A DNA stretch of 64,000 nt from assembly GCF_020616155.1 (NCBI RefSeq), contig NZ_CP085530.1, forward strand, positions 1,611,501 through 1,675,500, in the 5' to 3' direction. This DNA comes from Vogesella sp. XCS3 (GTDB lineage: Bacteria; Pseudomonadota; Gammaproteobacteria; Burkholderiales; Chromobacteriaceae). This document shows positions 28,234 through 37,331 of the stretch, one piece after another. Under the pieces are notes generated by a model. It was given only the letters and a program-made list of their open reading frames with translations. It was not told where the DNA came from and searched no databases. Made by a program: the position numbers and the translations under genes. Within the stretch, counting starts at the first letter, position 1. Every line of letters starts with the position of its first letter.

Positions 28234-29481
28234 TCAGGCCGATTGTGGCAGCAGGTCCGGGTCGTCGCGCTCGGCCATGGCCACCGCCACTTGCGGGCGC
28301 GCCAGCCACACGAAAGCCAGCGCGGTCAGCACCGACAGCAGGGCAAAGCCGGTGATGCCGCCGGCGATATACGCCCAGCGGAAGAGCTCGATGCCGATAC
28401 CGTAGCCTGCCATGCACAGCATGCTCATGCCAGCGGACACCACACCCTTGGGCAGCTGGCTGCTCATCAGCGCAAAGCGGTACAGCACGCCAAAGGACAA
28501 GCCCTCGCCTACCGCCATCAGGCTCATGCCCAGCACCAGGAAGATGTGCTGGTAATGGCCGTACAGTACGCCCGCCAGCATCAGCACCAGGCCGCCCACT
28601 ACCGGCCACATGCCCAGCAGCACCGAGCGGCCCAGCGGCCAGGCTTCGGCACGGGCGGCCAGCAGCAGGTTACCGGCGATCAGGCCACCGAATACCGGCA
28701 GCTGCCACAGGCCGTACTCCAGCGTGCTAATGCCCAGGTCTTCCACCAGCAGCACCGGCGACAATGCGATCCAGCCCATCAGCGGCAGCGCCAGCATGGG
28801 GATGCACAGTACCGACAGCACAAAGCGGCGGTCACGCAGCAGCTGCAGGTAGTCGCCGCCCATACGCGACAGCGGGCGCGGGTTGGCCGCAGGCTGTACG
28901 GTTTCCGGCATTTTCCACCACAGGCCCAGCAGCGCCAGCAGCGCGCAGGCTGCAATAAACAGGAAGCAGCTACGCCACGGCGCCAGCTCGATCAGCGCGG
29001 CACCGGCCAGCGGGCCCACCATGGGGGCAATCAGCGCCACGTTCGCCATCAGCGCGGTAACGCGCACGGCGGTTTTCTCGGCGTAGGCTTCCTGCACCGC
29101 GGCATAGCCCACGGCATTGATGAAGCACAAGCCCATGCCCTGCAGTACGCGCAGCGCCATATAGGTTTCGATACTGCTGACCAGATAGGTGGCCAGGCAG
29201 CTCACGATAAAGCACACCACGCCGCCGAGCAGCACCGGGCGGCGGCCGTAGCGGTCGGACAGCGGGCCGGTGAGCCACGATAGCGCCGCACCGCCCAGCA
29301 AGAAGAAGGTCATCGACAGCGGTACCCAGCCGGCGTCCACACCGAACTCGCGGGTAACTTGCAGCATGGCCGGCTGCGCCATGTCGTTGGCGATATAAAC
29401 AGCAAACTCGAACAACACCAGGGCTAGCGGGAACAACAAGGTAGCAACAGACAGGTGGGCAATTTTATTATTGGCAGACAA
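28234..29481 (-). CDS. mdfA: MFS multidrug efflux protein (MdfA type)
   Basis: The 415-residue protein has twelve predicted membrane helices and matches E. coli MdfA closely: LVLFEFAVYIANDMAQPAML carries the acidic residues equivalent to Glu26 and Asp34 that bind protons and drugs, followed by WVPLSMTFFLLGG, GPLSDRYGRRPVLLGGV and ALMANVALIAPMVGPL. It exports cationic and neutral drugs by proton antiport. The start codon is TTG at 29481, with GAGG seven bases upstream and no better ATG. A hairpin lies in the leader. Confidence 0.93.
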   Translation of the reverse strand: MSANNKIAHLSVATLLFPLALVLFEFAVYIANDMAQPAMLQVTREFGVDAGWVPLSMTFFLLGGAALSWLTGPLSDRYGRRPVLLGGVVCFIVSCLATYLVSSIETYMALRVLQGMGLCFINAVGYAAVQEAYAEKTAVRVTALMANVALIAPMVGPLAGAALIELAPWRSCFLFIAACALLALLGLWWKMPETVQPAANPRPLSRMGGDYLQLLRDRRFVLSVLCIPMLALPLMGWIALSPVLLVEDLGISTLEYGLWQLPVFGGLIAGNLLLAARAEAWPLGRSVLLGMWPVVGGLVLMLAGVLYGHYQHIFLVLGMSLMAVGEGLSFGVLYRFALMSSQLPKGVVSAGMSMLCMAGYGIGIELFRWAYIAGGITGFALLSVLTALAFVWLARPQVAVAMAERDDPDLLPQSA

Positions 29482-29500
29482 AAGAACACCTCAAAAGCCA

Positions 29501-29526
29501 TGACGCGGCAGCAAAGCACCGCGTCA
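29501..29526 (-). promoter_or_regulatory. Leader hairpin before mdfA
   Basis: TGACGCGG, ten-base loop, CCGCGTCA forms an 8-bp stem 19 bases before the TTG start. It could affect translation or mRNA stability. Confidence 0.45.
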
Positions 29527-29719
29527 CGTTGACAAAAAGGCCGGGGATTCTACGCGAAATCAGCCACTTAGGCCAGCGCTTATTGCCAACGCACCGCCAA
29601 CGCAGGCGACAGGCGGCGCTTTGGGCTATCATTTGCGGCATTCCCCGCGCCCCCGGCGCCTGTCGGCGGGCGCAAAACCTGATTAAAATAGTCGGGTAAT
29701 CCCGACTTGGCGCACGAAT

Positions 29720-30868
29720 ATGTTCTCCCGACTAGGCAAACTGTTTGGCAGCCCTGCCAACACCGACACCACACGGACACCCGACATGGCTCACAGCGAC
29801 GCAGATATTCTGGCAGCCCTTGCCAACCTGATCGACCCGGATACCGGCAAGCCTTACCGCAAGGGCCTGGCCATCGCCTGCAACGACAGCAGCCGCCTGG
29901 CGCTGAGCGTCAAGCTGCCCTACCCGGCCAAAAGCCGCTTTGCCGAGATCGGCGCCCTGTTCAGCGAAGCCTTGGCCCCGTTTGCCGACGGCCGCCCGGT
30001 AGAGGTTGATGTAAGCAGCCAGATCACCAGCCATGCCGCCCAGCGCGGCGTGCCGCTGCTGCCCGGTGTAAAGAACGTGATTGCGGTGTCGTCCGGCAAG
30101 GGTGGCGTGGGTAAATCCACCACTGCGGCCAACCTGGCGCTGGCGCTGGCGGCCGAAGGCGCGCGCGTCGGCATTCTGGACGCCGACATCTACGGCCCGT
30201 CGCAGCCGCTGATGATGGGCCTGCAAGGGCAGAAGCCCGAAGTAGTAGAAGGCAAACTCAAGCCGCTGGAAGCGCACGGCGTACAAACCATGTCCATCGG
30301 CTACCTGGTGGACGACGACCAGGCCATGGTATGGCGCGGCCCCATGGTGAGCCAGGCGCTGCAGCAGCTGCTCAACGACACCCTGTGGGACGAGCTGGAC
30401 TATCTGGTGATCGACATGCCGCCGGGCACCGGTGACATCCAGCTGACACTGTCGCAAAAGGTACCGGTGACCGGCGCCATCGTGGTGACCACGCCGCAGG
30501 ACATCGCGCTGATCGACGCCAAGAAGGGCCTGAAGATGTTCGAGAAGGTGGGCGTGCCCATCCTCGGCATCGTGGAAAACATGGCCATGCACGTGTGCAG
30601 CCAGTGCGGCCACGAAGAGCACATCTTCGGCCATGGCGGCGCCGACAAAATGAGCGCGCAGTACGGCGTGGACGTACTGGGCTCGCTGCCGCTGGACCTG
30701 TCCATCCGCCTGTCTACCGACGAGGGCAAGCCCACCGTGGTAGCCGAGCCGGACGGCAAGCTGGCTGCCCGCTACCAGCAAATTGCCCGCCGCGTGGCCG
30801 TCAAGGTAGGCGACAAGGCGCGTGATTTCTCCAGCAAGATGCCGAAGATCGTCATCCAGAACAGCTAG
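29720..30868 (+). CDS. mrp: Iron-sulfur cluster carrier ATPase Mrp/ApbC
   Basis: The protein of up to 382 residues has an N-terminal MIP18 (DUF59)-like domain (DADILAALANLIDPDTGKPYRKG) and a deviant Walker A VSSGKGGVGKSTTAANLALALA near residue 125, then ILDADIYGPSQP, DYLVIDMPPGTGDIQLTL and the CSQC motif that holds a bridging iron-sulfur cluster. It loads clusters onto target proteins in the cytoplasm. The ATG at 29720 adds 22 unusual residues; ATG at 29786 starts right before the domain and is a real alternative, as neither has a strong ribosome binding site. A 7-bp hairpin (29690-29707) lies just upstream. Confidence 0.92.
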   Translation: MFSRLGKLFGSPANTDTTRTPDMAHSDADILAALANLIDPDTGKPYRKGLAIACNDSSRLALSVKLPYPAKSRFAEIGALFSEALAPFADGRPVEVDVSSQITSHAAQRGVPLLPGVKNVIAVSSGKGGVGKSTTAANLALALAAEGARVGILDADIYGPSQPLMMGLQGQKPEVVEGKLKPLEAHGVQTMSIGYLVDDDQAMVWRGPMVSQALQQLLNDTLWDELDYLVIDMPPGTGDIQLTLSQKVPVTGAIVVTTPQDIALIDAKKGLKMFEKVGVPILGIVENMAMHVCSQCGHEEHIFGHGGADKMSAQYGVDVLGSLPLDLSIRLSTDEGKPTVVAEPDGKLAARYQQIARRVAVKVGDKARDFSSKMPKIVIQNS

Positions 30869-30877
30869 GGCACACGC

Positions 30878-31666
30878 ATGATCGGCATGTTCGATTCCGG
30901 CCTGGGCGGCCTGTCGGTATGGCGCCAGCTGCGCCACGCCCTGCCACAACAGGATGTGGTGTACCTGGCCGACCAGGGCTACTGCCCCTACGGCGAGCGC
31001 AGCCAGGCAGAGCTGATAGCACGCGCCGAGGCCATTACCGCCTGGCTGCTGCAGCAAGGCGCGCAGCTGCTGCTGATCGCCTGCAATACCGCCACCAGCG
31101 CTGCCGCGCGCCACCTGCGCGAACGCTACCCGCAGCTGCCCATCGTCGGTATGGAGCCGGCCATCAAGCCCGCCGTACTGGCTAGCCAGAGCGGCCGTGT
31201 GGGCGTGCTGGCCACCCACGCCACCCTACAGGGCGACAAATTCCGCCAGCTGGTGGCGCAGTTTGCCGGTGACACGCTGGTGATTCCGCAAGCCGGCAAA
31301 GGCTTTGTCGAGCTGGTAGAAGCGGGCGAGCTGGACAGCGAACGCAGCCGTGCCGTGGTTGGCCGCGCGCTGGCCCCGCTGCTGGAGCACGGCGTGGACC
31401 ACGTGGTGCTGGGCTGTACCCACTACCCGTTTCTGGCGCCGCTGATGCGCCAGCTGCTGCCGGCGCACATCGACCTCATCGACCCCACCGACGCAGTGAT
31501 CCGCCAGACGCTACGCCTGATGCAGCAACACGGCCTGGCCGCCGCCAACGGCGCTGCGGCCAACTACCGTTTTGCCAGCACCGGCCAGCCCGGCAATATG
31601 GCCCACTTCCTGCAGCACACGCTGGGCACTACGGCACAGGTGGAATATATCGACTTGCCCGGCTAA
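30878..31666 (+). CDS. murI: Glutamate racemase
   Basis: The 262-residue enzyme makes D-glutamate for peptidoglycan. IGMFDSGLGGLSVW opens the protein; the two catalytic cysteines are in LIACNTATSAAARHL (about residue 70) and VLGCTHYPFLAPLM (about 180); DPTDAVIRQT is a late family motif. ATG at 30878 gives the family start and lies nine bases after the mrp stop, so the two genes are probably co-transcribed. A strong terminator follows. Confidence 0.95.
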   Translation: MIGMFDSGLGGLSVWRQLRHALPQQDVVYLADQGYCPYGERSQAELIARAEAITAWLLQQGAQLLLIACNTATSAAARHLRERYPQLPIVGMEPAIKPAVLASQSGRVGVLATHATLQGDKFRQLVAQFAGDTLVIPQAGKGFVELVEAGELDSERSRAVVGRALAPLLEHGVDHVVLGCTHYPFLAPLMRQLLPAHIDLIDPTDAVIRQTLRLMQQHGLAAANGAAANYRFASTGQPGNMAHFLQHTLGTTAQVEYIDLPG

Positions 31667-31687
31667 CACCGGCACCCCTCACCACAG

Positions 31688-31720
31688 CAGGCCCGGGCAC
31701 ACCCCGGGCCTGTTGCTTTT
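31688..31720 (+). terminator. Terminator after murI
   Basis: CAGGCCCGGG, five-base loop, CCCGGGCCTG, then TTGCTTTT, 21 bases after the murI stop. Confidence 0.88.
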
Positions 31721-31866
31721 CAGCGCTGCTTACAACAGATGTCATGCAACTGAATTGACAGAAAAAAACTAAGGTTTTACCCCGCCCCGTCGATAAACAA
31801 ACATGGGGCAGCACACAGCAACGCTAGTGAATGCAAGGCCCCTGGGCAAGGCAGGAGGAAAACATC

Positions 31867-32091
31867 ATGGGTAATCTGAACTGGTATGCCGGCCTGCGCG
31901 AGCAAGCTGCTTATCAACAAGCCGCTGCCATGCTCAAAGCAATTGAAGAACATAAACAGGCTATAGCCCGGCTGGAAACCAGCCTGGCAACCCTGGGCGA
32001 CATCGTGGATCTGGCACGTGTAGACCGCATGGCCGCCCAGCTACTGGTAGAAGAGCGCCTATCAATAAGCGACCACAAACAGAGCGGTTAA
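31867..32091 (+). CDS. Small helical protein of unknown function
   Basis: The 74-residue protein MGNLNWYAGLREQAAYQQAA continues with AMLKAIEEHKQAIARLETSLATLGDIVDLARVDRMAAQLLVEERL, which is strongly helical with heptad-like spacing of Leu, Ile and Ala, so a coiled coil or helical hairpin is likely. GGAGGAAAACATC is an excellent ribosome binding site for the ATG at 31867; the upstream extension of the frame has none. I do not recognise a family. It is flanked by terminators on both sides and is therefore its own transcript. Confidence 0.72.
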   Translation: MGNLNWYAGLREQAAYQQAAAMLKAIEEHKQAIARLETSLATLGDIVDLARVDRMAAQLLVEERLSISDHKQSG

Positions 32092-32132
32092 ACCGCCTAC
32101 CATAGTCTGATACCGCAAGGTGCCAACTATAA

Positions 32133-32167
32133 CGGCCAGCCCTGGCAACAGGGTTGGCCGCTCTTCT
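32133..32167 (+). terminator. Terminator including one GGTTGGCCGC copy
   Basis: CGGCCAGCCCTG, loop GCAA, CAGGGTTGGCCG makes a 12-bp stem with one G-T pair, followed by CTCTTCTTT. The right arm contains the dispersed repeat (32152-32161). Confidence 0.75.
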
Positions 32168-32180
32168 TTGTGGCTGCCGG

Positions 32181-33008
32181 CTAGCGCAGCTGCGGGTAGC
32201 TTAGCCAGGCCAGATGCAACACATTAAAGCCCGTATGCAGCAACAGGGCGTAGCCCAGCCGCCCCGTGGCGGCATACAGCAGCGCGTACGCCGCCCCCGC
32301 CAATGTCGCCACCAGTGCCCACAGCAGGCCACCGGGCATATGCACTAGGCCAAACAATACCGCCGATAAAGCGCAGCGCTGCCATAACGGCCAGCGCGCT
32401 GCAGCCGCAAACACCCCCTGGCGAAACAGCGCCTCCTCCGGCAAGGACACCAGCAACAGGTTGGCCGCCAGCCACGGCAGCCACCAGGCCGGCCATTTGG
32501 GCTGCCACGCCAGCAAGCCGCTAGCCAGCGCCAGCCCCAGCGCGGCAAACAGGCAGGCAGCGCACGCCAGCAGCCAGTAGCCACGCTTTGTCACCGCGGG
32601 GATGGCAACGCCCGGCAGGCACAGCAGCAGCCACAAACCGGCCAGCCCCTTATCCCAGTGCCAGTACAGCGTGTAAGGCTTGCTGTTGTCAGCCAGCATC
32701 CCCTGCCACCAGCGTGGCGGGTAAAAACCGGGCAAGGCGTGCAATGCCAAGGCCAGTATCAACAACACCGCCAGCAGCCAGGGCCAGCGCGCCCGTGGCC
32801 AACGCCGGCACAGCCAGGCTGCCAAGCCCAGCAGCACGTAAGCCAAGCCAGCTAACGGCGCCAGCACGCCCGCCCACAGCGCCACGGCTGAAGCTGGCAC
32901 GGCCACGCCCAGCGCCAGCCGGCGCTGCCCGGCCAGGGCCGCCAGCAAGGAGATCGCCAAAAGCGTAAAGGCAGCCAGCACAGGCCAATCAGATACGGTA
33001 TAAGGCAT
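32181..33008 (-). CDS. CPBP-family intramembrane metalloprotease
   Basis: The 275-residue protein is almost wholly hydrophobic with about eight membrane helices. The CPBP/ABI (Rce1-like) active-site motifs are present: PEEALFRQGV (EExxxR) near residue 190, FGLVHMP (FxxxH) about 30 residues later and HTGFNVLHL near the end. Members of the family cut membrane or prenylated proteins; the target here is unknown. Glycine, alanine and tryptophan are abundant. No good ribosome binding site precedes the ATG at 33008. It is convergent with the small helical gene and followed by a terminator. Confidence 0.85.
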   Translation of the reverse strand: MPYTVSDWPVLAAFTLLAISLLAALAGQRRLALGVAVPASAVALWAGVLAPLAGLAYVLLGLAAWLCRRWPRARWPWLLAVLLILALALHALPGFYPPRWWQGMLADNSKPYTLYWHWDKGLAGLWLLLCLPGVAIPAVTKRGYWLLACAACLFAALGLALASGLLAWQPKWPAWWLPWLAANLLLVSLPEEALFRQGVFAAAARWPLWQRCALSAVLFGLVHMPGGLLWALVATLAGAAYALLYAATGRLGYALLLHTGFNVLHLAWLSYPQLR

Positions 33009-33059
33009 GTCAGGGCAAAAAAGCAGTAAAGCGCGCCAGTGTAGCGCAAGACAAAAACA

Positions 33060-33090
33060 TTGCGGCCAACCTTGGTGGGGTTGGCCGCAA
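33060..33090. terminator. Terminator of metY built from two inverted GGTTGGCCGC copies
   Basis: TTGCGGCCAACC, seven-base loop, GGTTGGCCGCAA: a perfect 12-bp stem made entirely of inverted dispersed repeats, 25 bases after the metY stop. Confidence 0.85.
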
Positions 33091-33114
33091 CGGTATTACA
33101 GCAAGGGCAGCGAG

Positions 33115-34398
33115 TTACGCCTGGCGCGCGGCGGCGTCCAGCGCCTGCACCACGTCGGCCAGGATGTCGTCCACGTGCTCGATGCCGATGGACAGGCGGA
33201 TCAACTCCGGCTTCACGCCGGCACGCAGTTGCTCCTCCGGCGACAGCTGGCGGTGCGTGGTGGACGCCGGGTGGCACGCCAGGCTCTTGGCATCGCCGAT
33301 GTTCACCAGACGGGTCACCAGCTGCAGCGCGTCGATGAAGCGGCCACCCGCCTCTACCCCGCCCTTGATGCCGAAGGACAGAATGCCGGACGCGCGGCCG
33401 CCCATGTACTTGTCCACCAGCGGGCGGCTGGGGTGGCCTTCCAGCGCGGCGTACTCTACCCATTCCACCGCCGGGTGCTGCTGCAGGTACTGCGCCACTT
33501 TCAGCGTGTTATCGCAGATACGGTCCAGGCGCAGCGCCAGAGTTTCGATACCCAGCAGGATCTGGTGTGCGTTGAACGGCGAGATGGCGGCGCCCATATT
33601 GCGCAGCGGCACCACGCGGGCACGGGCGATGTAGGCGGCGGCGCCCAGCGCCTCCACGTAGTTCACGCCGTGGTAGCTGACGTCCGGCGTGTTCAGGCGC
33701 ACAAAGCGTTCCTTGTGCTCGCCCCACGGGAACTTGCCGCTATCCACGATGATGCCGCCGATACTGGTGCCGTGGCCGCCCAGGTATTTGGTGAGGCTGT
33801 GCACCACGATGTCGGCACCGTGCTCGAACGGGCGGCACAGGTAAGGCGACGGTACGGTGTTGTCCACGATCAGCGGCAGGCCGTGCTTGTGCGCCTCGTC
33901 AGCAAACGCGCCAAAGTCCACCACATTGCCCAGCGGGTTACCGATGGATTCGCAGAATACTGCCTTGGTGTTGGCGTCCACGTTGGCCGCAATGTCTTGC
34001 GGGCGCGCCGGGTCGATAAAGCGCACGGTAATGCCCAGCTGCGGGAAGGTGTGGGCAAACAGGTTGTAGGTGCCACCGTACAGCGTGCTGGTGGCGATAA
34101 TATTGTCGCCGGCCTCGGCGATGGTCTGTATGGCGTAGCTGATGGCCGCCATACCCGATGCCACCGCCAGCGCGCCAATACCCCCCTCCAGCGCCGCCAC
34201 GCGCTTTTCCAGCACGTCGGTGGTGGGGTTCATGATGCGGGTGTAAATATTGCCCTGTACTTTCAGGTCGAACAGGTCGGCACCGTGCTGGGTGCTGTCG
34301 AAGGCGTAGCTGGTGGTCTGGTACAGCGGTACCGCTACGGCTTTGGTGGTCGGGTCGGGGCTATAGCCACCGTGTACTGCGAGTGTTTCCAGTTTCAT
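33115..34398 (-). CDS. metY: O-acetylhomoserine sulfhydrylase
   Basis: The 427-residue PLP enzyme begins MKLETLAVHGGYSPDPTTKAVAVPLYQTTSYAFDSTQHGADLF, the usual start of O-acetylhomoserine aminocarboxypropyltransferases. NIYTRIMNPTTDVLEKRVAALEGG and the PLP lysine stretch HSLTKYLGGHGTSIGG confirm the Cys/Met-metabolism class. It joins sulfide to O-acetylhomoserine giving homocysteine, so it consumes the sulfide made by the sulfur genes of this window. GGGATCTACAAAG precedes the ATG. It lacks the TTGGTT promoter box. Confidence 0.95.
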   Translation of the reverse strand: MKLETLAVHGGYSPDPTTKAVAVPLYQTTSYAFDSTQHGADLFDLKVQGNIYTRIMNPTTDVLEKRVAALEGGIGALAVASGMAAISYAIQTIAEAGDNIIATSTLYGGTYNLFAHTFPQLGITVRFIDPARPQDIAANVDANTKAVFCESIGNPLGNVVDFGAFADEAHKHGLPLIVDNTVPSPYLCRPFEHGADIVVHSLTKYLGGHGTSIGGIIVDSGKFPWGEHKERFVRLNTPDVSYHGVNYVEALGAAAYIARARVVPLRNMGAAISPFNAHQILLGIETLALRLDRICDNTLKVAQYLQQHPAVEWVEYAALEGHPSRPLVDKYMGGRASGILSFGIKGGVEAGGRFIDALQLVTRLVNIGDAKSLACHPASTTHRQLSPEEQLRAGVKPELIRLSIGIEHVDDILADVVQALDAAARQA

Positions 34399-34589
34399 CT
34401 TTGTAGATCCCTAGGGCTTGTTATCGCCGGCCGCATCATGGCAGGCCGCAGGCCATACCTTAGCGTCATGCCGCCACAAGATAAAGCCTGTTTTTTTGCA
34501 AAGCTTTGCAACCCAGCTGGAGATGCTGCGTCCAAGCCAACCTGCCCGCCAGCGACTATGCTTCAATAAAACAAGACCACGGGCCTCCC

Positions 34590-37205
34590 ATGCTGCAACG
34601 ACTCTTCCCGCTGGCACACACCGTCAGCCGCCAAATGTTCTGGCTGCAATCATTACTGGTTGTACTGCTGCTCAGTGCCATGGCTTTCCTGCACTACTAC
34701 AACGACGGGCGCACCTGGCTGCTGGCCGATGAAAGCCGCCGCCACGCCCGCGAACAGCAGCAGCTGGGCGATACCGTGTCGCGCTTGGGCGACCTGCACA
34801 ACAGGCTGATCCTGCTGGTAGAGGAACAAGAAGCCGAGCAGCTCAGCCCCAGCGATATCGTGCGCCGCAAGCTTAGCCTGCAACAGGCACTGAACCAGCT
34901 TACCCAAGACACCCTGGCACTGGGCGAGCAAACACGGCAAAGCCCGGCGCTGGCTAAGCTGGTACGCGAGATCCAGGCCGACCTGATGCGCTACCACACC
35001 CAGGCTAGCAACCTGCTGCAACTGCTGCCCAGCGAAACCGAAGCCGCTGAAGAGCAGGCGCTGATTATCAGCCGCCAGGTCACCCAGGACATGGAAAAGC
35101 TGCGCAAACTGGCACGCCAGCAGCGTGAAAAGTCCATCCGCCACTTCGAGGCCGACTTGCAGGAAACCCTGCACACCGGCCACCAGCTACAAAACATCCT
35201 GCTGGGCCTGTTGCTTGCCGCGCTGGCCTTGATAGGCTGGCGCATGCACCGCATTGGCCGCCAGCTGCAACAAACCGAAGCCTTGCTGGTGGCGCTGGGG
35301 CATGGCGACACCAGCGTGGTGCCGCCGCAAGGCGATGCGCTGTTCCAGCCGATATTCAAAGCGCTGCGCCGTTTCCGCGAGCTATTGATCAGTCAGCAAG
35401 CCCTGCTGGCCAGCAGCGAGGCGCAACAGCATAAGCTGGAATCCATGGTAGACGAGCGCACCGCCCACCTGCAGCAAGCCAACCGCCAGCTGGAAGACGA
35501 AATCCGTCAGCGCCAGCAGGCAGAAAAGCGTCGCCGGCTGTACGAAATGGTGTTCGAGCACACCGAAGACGCTGTCATCATCACCACACCGGATACCCAT
35601 ATCGTTGCGGCCAACCCTTCCTACCAGATGATGACCGGCATGACGCTGGACGAGCTCTGCGGCAAGCGCCCGCCCATTGCCCGCTCCGGCCACCACGACC
35701 GCCAGTTCTACCAGCAGCTGTGGACACAGCTGTCCAGCGCCGGGCGCTGGCGGGGTGAAATCGTTAACCGCCACACCGATGGCAGCCTGGTGCATGCCCT
35801 GCTTACCATCAATGCCGCCACCGAGCCGGACGGCTCCGTCACGCACTATGTGGGCATCCTGTCGGATATTACCCAGCTCAAGCTGGCGGAAAACCAGCTA
35901 CGCCGCCTGGCCTACTACGACCCGCTCACCGCCCTGCCCAACCGCGTGCTGCTGAAAGACCGCCTGACGCACGAGATAGACATTGCCCGCGAAGAAAAGC
36001 GCAGCTTCGCCACCATGCTGCTGGATCTGGACCGTTTCAAGTACGTCAACGACACGCTGGGGCATAAAGCGGGCGACGAGCTGCTGATGGACGTAGCCGA
36101 ACGCCTGCGCGGTACGGTACGGCTGGAAGACACGGTAGCGCGGCTATCGGGTGACGAATTCTGCATTATCCTGCGCGACTGCACGCCGTCGCAGGTAGCC
36201 CGCACAGCCGACGCCATCGTCACCGTGCTGAACCTGCCTTTCCGCCTGGAGGCGCGCGATGCCGAGGTCGGCGCCAGCATCGGCATTGCCATGTTCCCCG
36301 GCGACGGCGAGAACAGTGAAAACCTGATGAAAAATGCGGATGCCGCCATGTACCAGGCCAAAGCGCTGGGGCGTAACCGCTATTGTTTCTTCGAACCCGC
36401 GATCGAAGCCCGGCTACGCGGTGAGATGGAGCTGTTCTCCCAGCTGCGCCACGCCATAGAAGAGCAGCAGTTTGTGCTGCATTACCAGCCCATCATCCCG
36501 CTGGGCGACGGGCTGGGCAGCTACGGCGAAGCACTACTGCGCTGGCCTGGCGGGGGTAGCCAGGCCTCGCCAGGCGTATTCATCCCCTTTGCCGAACAGC
36601 ATGGCCTGATAGAAGGCATAGGCGATTTTGTACTGGAGGCAGCCTGCCGCTTTGTGGCCACCAGCGTTGAGCAAGGCCAGCCGCAAAGCATCAGCATCAA
36701 TCTGTCGGCACGCCAGCTGGCCATGAGCGACCTGCCCGAGCGGCTGGCGCAAGCGGTATCGCAGCATGGCATACCAGCCTCCGCCATCGAGCTGGAGCTG
36801 ACCGAGTCGTCGCTGATCCAGAACCTGGAAGCCATTTCGGTGACACTGACCCGGCTACGCCAGGCAGGGTTCCGTATTGCCATTGATGATTTTGGCGCGG
36901 GTTACTCGTCGCTGAACTATCTGGTGGAACTGCCGGTAGACAAGGTCAAAATCGACCAACGCTTTATCTGGAGCCTGTTCAACAGCCCGCGCAACCAGGC
37001 GGTGGTGAAGGCGATTCTGTCGCTGGCGCGCACCATAGGCATCCAGACGGTGGCCGAAGGTGTGGAAACCGCCGAACAGCTGGCGTTTCTGCAGGCCCAT
37101 GGCTGCCACTACGTGCAGGGCTACTACCTGGCCAGACCCATGAGCCAGCAAGACTTCCTGACCTTCCAGCAGCTAGGCCCGGCCAACGTGACACCCGCAG
37201 GCTAA
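34590..37205 (+). CDS. Membrane-bound PAS-GGDEF-EAL cyclic di-GMP protein
   Basis: The 871-residue protein has a membrane helix at about 15-36, a periplasmic helical sensor region, a second helix near 202-220, a coiled coil, a PAS domain around 325-440 (VFEHTEDAVIITTPDTHIVAANPSYQMMTG), a GGDEF domain with LSGDEF near residue 520 and an EAL domain with GEALLRW near 646 and DDFGAGYSSLNYL later. SGDEF replaces GGDEF, which often still works, while EAL residues look intact, so net phosphodiesterase activity is plausible. ATG at 34590 was chosen as the start of the helix; the frame extends upstream. Confidence 0.9.
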   Translation: MLQRLFPLAHTVSRQMFWLQSLLVVLLLSAMAFLHYYNDGRTWLLADESRRHAREQQQLGDTVSRLGDLHNRLILLVEEQEAEQLSPSDIVRRKLSLQQALNQLTQDTLALGEQTRQSPALAKLVREIQADLMRYHTQASNLLQLLPSETEAAEEQALIISRQVTQDMEKLRKLARQQREKSIRHFEADLQETLHTGHQLQNILLGLLLAALALIGWRMHRIGRQLQQTEALLVALGHGDTSVVPPQGDALFQPIFKALRRFRELLISQQALLASSEAQQHKLESMVDERTAHLQQANRQLEDEIRQRQQAEKRRRLYEMVFEHTEDAVIITTPDTHIVAANPSYQMMTGMTLDELCGKRPPIARSGHHDRQFYQQLWTQLSSAGRWRGEIVNRHTDGSLVHALLTINAATEPDGSVTHYVGILSDITQLKLAENQLRRLAYYDPLTALPNRVLLKDRLTHEIDIAREEKRSFATMLLDLDRFKYVNDTLGHKAGDELLMDVAERLRGTVRLEDTVARLSGDEFCIILRDCTPSQVARTADAIVTVLNLPFRLEARDAEVGASIGIAMFPGDGENSENLMKNADAAMYQAKALGRNRYCFFEPAIEARLRGEMELFSQLRHAIEEQQFVLHYQPIIPLGDGLGSYGEALLRWPGGGSQASPGVFIPFAEQHGLIEGIGDFVLEAACRFVATSVEQGQPQSISINLSARQLAMSDLPERLAQAVSQHGIPASAIELELTESSLIQNLEAISVTLTRLRQAGFRIAIDDFGAGYSSLNYLVELPVDKVKIDQRFIWSLFNSPRNQAVVKAILSLARTIGIQTVAEGVETAEQLAFLQAHGCHYVQGYYLARPMSQQDFLTFQQLGPANVTPAG

Positions 37206-37250
37206 ACTGCGGCCAACCCTGCCCGTACAGGTAGCGCAAGCCTGACAAGC

Positions 37251-37281
37251 AAAACCCCCTGCCAAGCCAGCAGGGGGTTTT
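37251..37281. terminator. Bidirectional terminator between the GGDEF-EAL and CorC-type genes
   Basis: AAAACCCCCTGC, seven-base loop, GCAGGGGGTTTT: 12-bp stem with A/T ends on both sides, between convergent genes. Confidence 0.9.
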
Positions 37282-37331
37282 GTCTCTCGGGCCGCCACAG
37301 CCTTACAGCAGGGTAGCGTACCAGCCAGGGG

